DNA of 12,781 bases from assembly GCF_938018145.1 (NCBI RefSeq), contig NZ_CALIII010000336.1, positions 1-12,781 on the forward strand. The letters are read 5' to 3'. This DNA comes from an uncultured Campylobacter sp. (GTDB lineage: Bacteria > Campylobacterota > Campylobacteria > Campylobacterales > Campylobacteraceae). Positions 1 to 6,613 of this stretch are shown piece by piece. The translations under genes were made by a program, and so were the position numbers. Numbering within the stretch: the stretch's first letter is position 1; each line of letters begins with the position of its first letter. Under the pieces are notes generated by a model. That model had not been told where the DNA came from. It saw only the letters and a list, made by a program, of their open reading frames with translations, and did not search any database.

Positions 1-1
1 G

Positions 2-679
2 ATAAATCCCGTCTCACGAGTGCAAAAAATCGCAAGCGGCGGTGCAGGCACGGCTCTAAATGCGAGCCTGCCCATAAGTATCAAAGTCGCGCAAAAGACG
101 GGCTACAATCGATACAATCTCAAAATGGGCAACAAAATCCTAAGCACGAAAAGCATGAAAAGCCTCGACGTGGACGGCGAATACTGGGGCGAGATCGCAA
201 GCGGCACCGAAAATATCGTGATAAGAAATCTCTTTAAAAAGCCGAGTTTAGCCTACGCCGCGCCTGACGGACTGGCACTCATAGAAAGACTGATAAGCGA
301 GTCAGATTTAAGCTGGTTTTATGAATATATATTTAACGGCCTTAGCACGGCAGACTCGCGGGAATCGTTTGAAAATCTAACTCAAATGCTGCTTGCGCTG
401 CAAAAAAATATCATCAATATTTCGTTTGTTTACAACGGCGCAAAAGGCGTTTTTCAGATGAAATTTGACGGAGCTAAAACGAGTCAAATTTACCTTGTTT
501 TTTCAAATTTCGCTCCGATTATTTTTACGCTAAAAGGCGGGCAAATACTTAGTGCACAAACGCCGTTTGATAAGGTCGCTAGGCTCTTGCGAGACGAGTT
601 TAGCTGCGAAGCGCAAACGACTCAAAACATCGCCGCTTTCTTTGATCCAAGCGGCAAAATAATTGATTTTAAGGGCTAA
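2..679 (+). CDS. Unrecognised protein, 3' part of gene (5' end outside window)
   Basis: The reading frame is open from position 2 to a TAA at 677-679, with no stop before the window edge. The GTG at position 20 is therefore probably internal and the gene begins outside the window. About 225 residues are visible. I do not recognise a family. The start of the visible part is rich in small residues (ASGGAGTALNAS), followed by alternating hydrophobic and charged stretches with no clear membrane helix and no cysteine pairs. It ends one base before the ATG of uppS, so the two are almost certainly co-transcribed and perhaps translationally coupled. A hypothetical gene sits just upstream of uppS in other Campylobacter genomes as I recall them, and this may be its counterpart. 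Coding is likely real because of length, frame and spacing; function is unknown. Confidence 0.75.
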   Translation: MNPVSRVQKIASGGAGTALNASLPISIKVAQKTGYNRYNLKMGNKILSTKSMKSLDVDGEYWGEIASGTENIVIRNLFKKPSLAYAAPDGLALIERLISESDLSWFYEYIFNGLSTADSRESFENLTQMLLALQKNIINISFVYNGAKGVFQMKFDGAKTSQIYLVFSNFAPIIFTLKGGQILSAQTPFDKVARLLRDEFSCEAQTTQNIAAFFDPSGKIIDFKG

Positions 680-680
680 A

Positions 681-1382
<702 letters not shown>

Positions 1383-1723
1383 AATTTAGCGATTTTAGCT
1401 ACCGCCGTCTTTTAAATTTACGTCGTTTTATTTGATTTGCTCGCCGAAAAAGCGCCTTTAAATTTGACAAATAAAAGCCTTGCCGCAACGCCGTTTTGCA
1501 TAAATTTTGAACCGAAATCTTTAAATTTAAAATCATTCAAGGCAATATTTCGCTAAAATCGCCTTTAAATTTTGTGTTTTATGCTTTTTGCGGCGCAAAT
1601 AACGAGTCAAATTTTAGTTTAAAACAGCGCGGCAAATTTGCGAAAACATTGCTTAAAAACGTCGCCGCTAGCCCAAAACAACCGCAAGCAGCCAAATGCA
1701 TTATAAATTAAATTAGGAGAGTT
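1383..1723. other. 341-base non-coding stretch, AAATTT-rich, between uppS and the prepilin peptidase operon
   Basis: I see no ORF with a convincing ribosome binding site on either strand. The stretch holds eight copies of AAATTT, a 13-base direct repeat CGCCTTTAAATTT at 1453-1465 and 1560-1572, and a palindrome GCAAATTTGC at 1632-1641. Its 3' end carries the probable promoter and the ribosome binding site of the next gene. There is no GC-rich hairpin followed by T's that would serve as a clear uppS terminator. Confidence 0.6.
1702..1719 (+). promoter_or_regulatory. Possible -10 element and ribosome binding site for the prepilin peptidase operon
   Basis: TATAAA at 1702-1707 resembles a sigma-70 -10 element. 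It is followed by a good Shine-Dalgarno AGGAG at 1715-1719, four bases before the ATG at 1724. The ribosome binding site is clear; the promoter is a guess, since no -35 stands out (Campylobacter -35 boxes are weakly conserved) and the implied 5' leader would be short. Confidence 0.4.
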
Positions 1724-2545
1724 ATGATTTTCGCCGTTGTATTTTTTATTTTATTATTTTTTATCTTGGGCGCCGTAGTCGGCAGCTTTAGCAACGTCCT
1801 GATCTACCGCATGCCGCGCGGCGAGAGCATAAATTTCCCCGCCTCGCACTGCCAAAGCTGCAAAACTCCGCTAAAACCGTATCATAACATCCCGATTTTT
1901 GCGTGGCTGTTTTTGCGCGGCAAGTGCGCGTTTTGCGGCGAAAAAATCAGCTTTCAGTATCCCTTGGTTGAGCTTGCTAGCGGCCTGCTTTGCGTGCTTG
2001 CGTATTTTTATGAAACGAGCAAGCTAGAGATGTTTGCAGACGGCTTTTACGCCGCGATTTTTAAGGCGGCGATGCTTGGCATCTGCTTTATCTTACTACT
2101 AGCGCTTAGCCTGATCGATTTTCGTTACAAGGCTGTTCCGGATCCTCTGCTTTTTGCCAGCGTCGCATTTTCGCTACTTTACGGCTTTAACCTCCCCGCC
2201 TCTTTTGACTCGGATGGGCTTTTATTTGCATTTGATTCGTTTATAAACGCTGCGATTTTTATGTTTGCCTTTTGGCTGCTGCGCGCGGTCGTTAGCCTGG
2301 CTCTCAAGCGTGAAGCTATGGGCTCTGCAGACATCTTTATAGCGGGCGTTATGGGCGCGATTTTGGGTATAAAGCTCGGCCTCATGGCGATCTACGTCTC
2401 GGCGCTACTGACGCTGCCAGCCTACGTCATCGTGCGAAAACGCGGATACGAGCTGCCTTTCGTGCCGTTTTTGAGCCTTGCTACGCTCATCGTTTATGCG
2501 TTTAAGGAGCAGTTTATCTACATCTTAGGGCTGATTTATGGATAG
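1724..2545 (+). CDS. Prepilin peptidase (type IV leader peptidase, A24 family)
   Basis: An inner-membrane aspartyl protease that removes the short leader from prepilins or pseudopilins and, in many members, N-methylates the new first residue. The 273-residue protein has the N-terminal hallmark GSFSNVLIYRMPRGES (residues 20-35). It also has the zinc-binding cysteine pairs CQSC (43-46) and CAFC (68-71) that flank the methylase domain. The two catalytic aspartates are expected at D132 in SLIDFRYKAVPD and D203 in GSADIFIAGVMGAILG; the second motif reads G-S-A-D rather than the usual G-x-G-D. Several membrane helices follow. ATG 1724 has AGGAG upstream. It overlaps the next gene by 8 bases and opens a four-gene operon. 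Its substrates (pilins or a type II-like system) are not in the window, so whether it acts as PilD or GspO is open. Confidence 0.93.
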   Translation: MIFAVVFFILLFFILGAVVGSFSNVLIYRMPRGESINFPASHCQSCKTPLKPYHNIPIFAWLFLRGKCAFCGEKISFQYPLVELASGLLCVLAYFYETSKLEMFADGFYAAIFKAAMLGICFILLLALSLIDFRYKAVPDPLLFASVAFSLLYGFNLPASFDSDGLLFAFDSFINAAIFMFAFWLLRAVVSLALKREAMGSADIFIAGVMGAILGIKLGLMAIYVSALLTLPAYVIVRKRGYELPFVPFLSLATLIVYAFKEQFIYILGLIYG

Positions 2546-3563
2546 GACGGCGCGCTATCTTTTTTCAAACTTTCTAGGTACGTTCGCATCGCTGTTTGCG
2601 ACGCTTTTTCTCATCATGTCGATCGTGTTTTTCATCCAGATCGCGCGTATCACGTCATACATCGAGATTACCTTTATAGAGCTTTTTAAACTTTATATGT
2701 TTATGCTGCCTAGAGTACTGCTTTTTACCGTTCCTATCGCGTTTTTCGCATCGCTTGCGCTCATGTTTTTCAGACTTTCGCGCGAAAACGAGAGCATCGT
2801 GCTTTTTACGCTCGGATATTCGCCAGTTAAGATCGCTAAATTTTTCCTCATCGTTAGCGGCGCGGTTTCGGCCTTTTTAATCGTCACCGCGATAGTGCTG
2901 ATCCCTACGGCCGCAGAGCTAAACTCAAATTTCGTCTCGTACAAAAAAACCGTCGCCAAGCTAAATTTAAAAACAACCGAATTTGGGCAAAAATTTTCCG
3001 ACTGGATGGTCTTTATCCAAAATGAAAAAAATGACGAAAACGGCACTCTTTACGAGGGCGTGACGCTTTATTCGCCAAAAGAAGGCGCGCACCGATTCGT
3101 CCTTGCTAAAAACGCTCGCCTAACCAACAACAACGCCGTGCTTGAGTTTACGCTATCAGACGGCAAAATTTACGATATCAGAGACGCCTCATGGCACAAA
3201 ACGGACTTTGGCACGATGAAAATCAGCACCGTCCAAGAGGACAGCGTCGCGCAGACGAAGTCGTTTGTGCAGTATTGGCAGGCGATGAGCGAGGACAAAA
3301 AGCGCGCCAAAGACTTCGCAACCTACGTTCTCATCGCGCTTTTTCCGCTAGCGACGACGCTTTTTGCTTTGAGTCTTGGTATCGTAACCTACCGCTACGA
3401 AAAGGGCTTTGTGTATTTTGGGATATTTGGCGTGCTATTCGGGTATTTTACGCTCATTATGCTCTTTAGCTCGCGCGTTTTTATCGCGATTGCGGCGATA
3501 TTTTTGCTATTTTTTATCGCCTCGATTTTTAGCTTTAGGGCTAAAATTTTAAAAAGATACTAA
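2538..3563 (+). CDS. LptF/LptG-family permease (YjgP/YjgQ)
   Basis: A transmembrane subunit of the LptB2FG-type ABC transporter that extracts lipopolysaccharide or lipooligosaccharide from the inner membrane and feeds it into the periplasmic Lpt bridge. The 341-residue protein has the family layout. Three helices lie at about residues 11-34, 52-79 and 101-124, a periplasmic beta-rich domain at about 130-255, and three helices at about 262-283, 291-311 and 314-334. The stretch SRENESIVLFTLGYSP (81-96), after the second helix, matches the cytoplasmic coupling-helix position. ATG 2538 overlaps the end of the prepilin peptidase gene by 8 bases, and the stop directly abuts the GTG of truA. The sequence alone does not tell me whether this is LptF or LptG; the partner and the ATPase are not in the window. 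Confidence 0.88.
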   Translation: MDRTARYLFSNFLGTFASLFATLFLIMSIVFFIQIARITSYIEITFIELFKLYMFMLPRVLLFTVPIAFFASLALMFFRLSRENESIVLFTLGYSPVKIAKFFLIVSGAVSAFLIVTAIVLIPTAAELNSNFVSYKKTVAKLNLKTTEFGQKFSDWMVFIQNEKNDENGTLYEGVTLYSPKEGAHRFVLAKNARLTNNNAVLEFTLSDGKIYDIRDASWHKTDFGTMKISTVQEDSVAQTKSFVQYWQAMSEDKKRAKDFATYVLIALFPLATTLFALSLGIVTYRYEKGFVYFGIFGVLFGYFTLIMLFSSRVFIAIAAIFLLFFIASIFSFRAKILKRY

Positions 3564-4574
3564 GTGCGGCTTAAACTCGTTTTTAGCTACGACGGGTCGA
3601 AATTTCAGGGCTCGCAGACCCAGCCGCACGAAAACGGCGTCGAGGACGCTCTGGGTGCGGCTCTAGCGCACGTGGGCATTTTTAGCAAGATAATCTCCAG
3701 CTCGCGCACAGACAAGGGTGTGCACGCAAACAATCAAGTCGCCTGCGTGGAGTGCGGCGAGTATTTTAAGGACTTTGCACGTCTAAAAGCTCTCATCAAC
3801 CGCCACGCCCACCCGGCCGTTCACGTCAAATTTATAAGCCGCGTTAAAGACGACTTTCATCCGCGCTACGACGCCACCGCGCGTGCATATCGATACGCGA
3901 TTAATCACGGCGAGTTTTCGCCTTTTTTGTCGCCTTACGAGACTTTTTTACCCAAATTTGACCTAAATTTAGCAAACGAGCTGCTTGCGCTTTTTGTCGG
4001 AGAGCATGATTTTAGCGCGTTTATGAAGCTTGGCAGCGACGTCAAAAGCCCAGTGCGGCGCGTCAAAAAAGCGTTTTGCTACGAGCGCGGCGAGCGAACA
4101 ATCATCGTTTTTAAAGCAAACGGCTTTTTGCGCGCCCAGGTTCGCCTCATGGTCGCTAGCGTCCTTAAGGCGCTCGAGCTTGCAAAAAACGGCAAATTTA
4201 AAGAAATAGACGCGCAGGAGTTTAAATTTGAGCGTGCGCAGACGACAAATTTGGACAGCAGGACAAATTTAAACCAAAGCAGCCGCGAAAAAATCTTAAC
4301 TACAAGCGACGAAAGCGCAAATTTTACCGCCGAGTATGCGAACTCCATCGCCTCAAAATTTGACGCCAAAAACTCAAATTTGAACAAAGCTACAAGTATA
4401 GATACCGAAAAAAATCGCGCAAAAATCGGCAATAAAAACTCAAGCGATTGCCGCGATGCAAATTTTCTCAAAGCAAAAGAGCTTTTACGCCGAGCTATCT
4501 ACGAGCAAAAGCCGCTCACGCGTATCCCCGCGCCTCCAAACGGCCTTTATCTAAACCGAGTTTTTTACGAATGA
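3564..4574 (+). CDS. truA: tRNA pseudouridine synthase A, with a large C-terminal insertion
   Basis: Isomerises uridines 38-40 in the anticodon stem-loop of many tRNAs. The N-terminal FSYDGSKFQGSQTQP (residues 8-22), the catalytic motif SSRTDKGVHA with nucleophile Asp50, RYDATARAYRYAI (101-113) and the second-domain core FLRAQVRLMVASV (188-200) are all intact. The start is a GTG immediately after the TAA of the upstream gene. At 336 residues the protein is clearly longer than typical TruA (about 240-270). The excess lies at about residues 220-302: a hydrophilic N/S/T/K-rich segment inserted between the helix after the FLRAQVR motif and the conserved end (PAPPNGLYLNRVFYE, 322-336). The insert looks disordered and is encoded by AAATTT-rich DNA. 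The active site is untouched, so the enzyme is probably functional. The gene shares four bases with the next start (ATGA). Confidence 0.95.
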   Translation: MRLKLVFSYDGSKFQGSQTQPHENGVEDALGAALAHVGIFSKIISSSRTDKGVHANNQVACVECGEYFKDFARLKALINRHAHPAVHVKFISRVKDDFHPRYDATARAYRYAINHGEFSPFLSPYETFLPKFDLNLANELLALFVGEHDFSAFMKLGSDVKSPVRRVKKAFCYERGERTIIVFKANGFLRAQVRLMVASVLKALELAKNGKFKEIDAQEFKFERAQTTNLDSRTNLNQSSREKILTTSDESANFTAEYANSIASKFDAKNSNLNKATSIDTEKNRAKIGNKNSSDCRDANFLKAKELLRRAIYEQKPLTRIPAPPNGLYLNRVFYE

Positions 4575-5515
4575 GAAATCTAAAAATCGAAGAAGCTATC
4601 GCCGCCGTAACGCAAAAGCAAAATGAGTGTAAAAAAATAGTCAAAAAATACGCTACATTTATGACTATAACGACATTTGTCGCACCAATACTAATTTTTA
4701 TTATTATGGAGCGACGCTTTGAAATATTCTTTCTTTTATTTGCAGTCATCCCAATATACGTCACGCCGAGGATTCCAAAAGTAGAAAAAACGCTGGAAGA
4801 GTATAGAAGCTTCTACAAAAATGTTTTTGTTAGCACGGTAATTGCCGATATAGATAGCAATTTTACATACGAGCCTCAAAAAGGTATCACCGCAAACGAA
4901 TTTTATAAAAGCGGAATATACAGGCGCGTAAATTTTTACGGCGAAGACCAAATAAGCGGTACTTACGCTAATGTCAAATTTCAATTAAGCGAGGCTATAA
5001 AAGTAGAAAAAACATATGACTCAAACGGCTCAAAAAACCCTTATCTGGCGCTTTTGAGAGTAAGCAAAGCCATATACGACGAATACATGGACTTTAACGG
5101 TACAGTACTAGTCTGCGAGTTTTATAAAAATTTCAAAGGACAAACGATACTAGCCGACAAGAAGGTGCTAAATACGAAAATATCTGGCGAAAAAGAGATA
5201 CTGGACGATACGGAGTTCAACAACGAATTTCGCGTATTTACCGACGACAAAATAGAAGCGCGCTATCTTTTAAGCCCCGGTTTTATGCAACGCCTACGCG
5301 AGGTTAAGCAGGGTTTTGACAGTGCCGTATCGCTAAGCGCGGCGTTTATGGACGATAAATTTTATCTCTTTTTAAACGGCGCAAAAAACCGTTTTGAAAG
5401 TTCGCTCTTTGACCCGCCGCTAAGCCTTTCTGATGCACAAGCCATAAAAGACGAGATCCTGCGGCTATTACGCGTCATAGACGAGTTAAATTTGAGCCTT
5501 GACGTTTATAAATGA
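4571..5515 (+). CDS. DUF3137-like membrane protein
   Basis: I choose the ATG at 4571, which overlaps the truA stop as ATGA and gives 314 residues; a longer in-frame start at 4448 would run through truA and is not credible. The N-terminus is a short charged, probably helical stretch. Two hydrophobic segments follow at about residues 28-45 and 49-66, then a long soluble domain. That domain contains GITANEFYKSGIYRRVNFYGEDQISG and, later, VLVCEFYKNFKGQTILADKK, a pattern I associate with the DUF3137 family (an expected fold of unknown function). It is the last gene of the operon. The reading is coherent and codon use resembles its neighbours, with slightly more A+T. Coding is secure; the family name is from memory of the pattern and the role is unknown. 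Confidence 0.82.
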   Translation: MRNLKIEEAIAAVTQKQNECKKIVKKYATFMTITTFVAPILIFIIMERRFEIFFLLFAVIPIYVTPRIPKVEKTLEEYRSFYKNVFVSTVIADIDSNFTYEPQKGITANEFYKSGIYRRVNFYGEDQISGTYANVKFQLSEAIKVEKTYDSNGSKNPYLALLRVSKAIYDEYMDFNGTVLVCEFYKNFKGQTILADKKVLNTKISGEKEILDDTEFNNEFRVFTDDKIEARYLLSPGFMQRLREVKQGFDSAVSLSAAFMDDKFYLFLNGAKNRFESSLFDPPLSLSDAQAIKDEILRLLRVIDELNLSLDVYK

Positions 5516-5548
5516 TTTTGTGCAGCAGTGTAAAGTTTTGTCTGCCTA

Positions 5549-5710
5549 TCAATATGGTAGATAAATCCAATTTTTCGCAATTTCTTTAATATCAAATTTC
5601 TCTATTAATCCACCAGTTGCATTAAATTTTAAGAAGTTTTTATCTGCAAGAAATCTTTCTTCAGTATAATTAGAGTCGTTATTCTTGACTGCTAAATTTA
5701 TGCCTACCAT
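5549..5710 (-). CDS. Small 53-residue protein of unknown function
   Basis: Reading the minus strand, ATG at 5710-5708 opens a 53-codon frame ending in TGA at 5551-5549. It starts MVGINLAVKNNDSN and ends AKNWIYLPY. The Shine-Dalgarno AAAGGAG (5723-5717) sits six bases from the ATG, among the best in the window, and is the main reason to accept so short a gene. The peptide is soluble and mixed-charge, with several aromatic residues, and has no membrane helix, signal peptide or cysteine. It lies 17 bases downstream of the stop of the AT-rich membrane-protein gene on the same strand, so the two probably form one transcript. It faces the truA operon tail to tail with 33 bases between. I recognise no family; it could also be the surviving piece of a longer acquired gene. 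Confidence 0.65.
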   Translation of the reverse strand: MVGINLAVKNNDSNYTEERFLADKNFLKFNATGGLIEKFDIKEIAKNWIYLPY

Positions 5711-5727
5711 TTTTTGCTCCTTTAAAA

Positions 5728-6324
5728 TTAGTTGTTTATTAATTTTAATTTTGTTTTTTCTATTGAAATTCGTTTATCATTATTTGTTTTAAACTGCAAA
5801 ATAATATCGTTACTAGTTAATTTGTGTAGCAATGCAAGCAAATTGTCAAATCCATTGGTTGTATCATATACACATAAAATAAATGTCGAATTTTCATACA
5901 AATCAATACCATAATATCCGCGTTTATGACCACAATCTTTAAAATATAAACTTTCCAACAAAAAACTTTCGCCGTTAAAAGCAATCAATTTTTTATCCGT
6001 TATGTAAAACCCTGTATTTATAAAATTTTTTATAGTGCGTGGCAACACACTGAATAAAATATAAATCAACAATAATGAACAACAAATTTTATAAAATATC
6101 GTTTCGGTAACAATAGCTATACAACAACCAATACCGACAATTAAACAAGATAAAAACTCAACAAAAAGCCAAAATTTAGAGTGACAAGTAAATTTATAAA
6201 ACACGCTTTCATCACTATCAAGCTTAATATTATATTTTTCTAAAAGCTCTTTTTCTAAATTTTCATCATTTTGGAATTTTAGATTTTCAATATCGATTTG
6301 TGAATTTTCTTTTAGTTTTTCCAA
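5728..6324 (-). CDS. AT-rich two-helix membrane protein with a PH-like C-terminal region
   Basis: Two TTG starts are possible. The one at 6330 has AAAGGG directly against it (no spacer), while the one at 6324 has a normal six-base spacer, so I prefer 6324 (198 residues). An in-frame TGA lies just upstream, and there is no ATG alternative near the 5' end. The first 50 residues are charged and probably helical. Two membrane segments lie at about residues 51-72 and 74-94, and the rest is soluble. The stretch FYITDKKLIAFNGESF, followed by a GYYGIDLYENSTFILCVYD segment, resembles bacterial PH (YdbS-like) domains that follow paired helices; this is pattern recognition, not a search. G+C is about 26% against the mid-40s around it, which suggests acquisition. 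It probably forms an operon with the 53-residue gene downstream. Confidence 0.75.
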   Translation of the reverse strand: MEKLKENSQIDIENLKFQNDENLEKELLEKYNIKLDSDESVFYKFTCHSKFWLFVEFLSCLIVGIGCCIAIVTETIFYKICCSLLLIYILFSVLPRTIKNFINTGFYITDKKLIAFNGESFLLESLYFKDCGHKRGYYGIDLYENSTFILCVYDTTNGFDNLLALLHKLTSNDIILQFKTNNDKRISIEKTKLKLINN

Positions 6325-6363
6325 ATTCAACCCTTTAAAAATTCATTGGTAAACTCAATTTTG

Positions 6364-6431
6364 TTTGGTATCGTTGATACTAAATTTATTAAATTTACTC
6401 TAAACAAACAGAATTTAGTTTAATAAATTTA
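6364..6431. repeat. Two adjoining dyads upstream of the AT-rich gene pair
   Basis: A short dyad GTATC-GTT-GATAC lies at 6368-6380; allowing one mismatch it extends to TTT...AAA over 6365-6383. Directly beside it is a perfect 13-base inverted repeat: TAAATTTATTAAA at 6381-6393 and TTTAATAAATTTA at 6419-6431, with a 25-base gap. The stems contain almost no G or C and no T-run follows, so a terminator is unlikely. The location, about 40-105 bases before the start of the minus-strand membrane-protein gene, would suit an operator. I could not place a convincing -10 there. Confidence 0.45.
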
Positions 6432-6493
6432 CCTTTTTACATCCTTTGATATGAAATACGACGTGGATTTTTATTTTACCCAATTCTTTGGCA

Positions 6494-6586
6494 TTAATTT
6501 TTAAGATACACAAAAGCCGTCACGGACGCAACTATAGACAAAATAACCATAAAAGTTATGGCTAAGATTTTGACGTCTTTTCGCAA
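6494..6586 (-). CDS. Probable 30-residue single-helix membrane peptide downstream of ftsK
   Basis: On the minus strand a TTG at 6586-6584 opens a 30-codon frame ending in TAA at 6496-6494. The peptide reads MRKDVKILAITFMV and continues as an uninterrupted hydrophobic helix to VTAFVYLKN: basic start, helix at about residues 7-27, short polar end. This is a complete single-pass membrane-protein architecture, which is unlikely by chance in otherwise AT-rich non-coding sequence. It begins 27 bases after the ftsK stop on the same strand, so it would be carried on the ftsK transcript. Weak points are the TTG start and a poor Shine-Dalgarno (AAGAAG at 6600-6595). Translation is not proven, and it could instead be the remnant of a longer gene. 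Confidence 0.45.
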   Translation of the reverse strand: MRKDVKILAITFMVILSIVASVTAFVYLKN

Positions 6587-6613
6587 ATTTTAGTCTTCTT
6601 TGTGCGGGCAAAT

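Noticed and set aside
1579..1701. 40-codon minus-strand ORF (starts MHLAACGC) in the spacer after uppS
   Set aside because: No Shine-Dalgarno, unusual composition, and it would run against the operon promoter. The same applies to a 27-codon ORF at 1418-1501.
4079..4471. 130-codon open frame antisense to truA
   Set aside because: It lies fully inside truA, whose catalytic motifs are intact; composition is the mirror of the truA frame, and it has no ribosome binding site of note.
4448..4570. Longer start for the DUF3137-like gene
   Set aside because: It would overlap truA by more than 100 bases, and the extra residues are a frame-shifted reading of the conserved end of TruA; the ATGA overlap at 4571 is the normal operon arrangement.
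6470..6500. CCAA-AGAA-TTGG hairpin as ftsK terminator
   Set aside because: Only four base pairs and no T-run follows on the minus strand.
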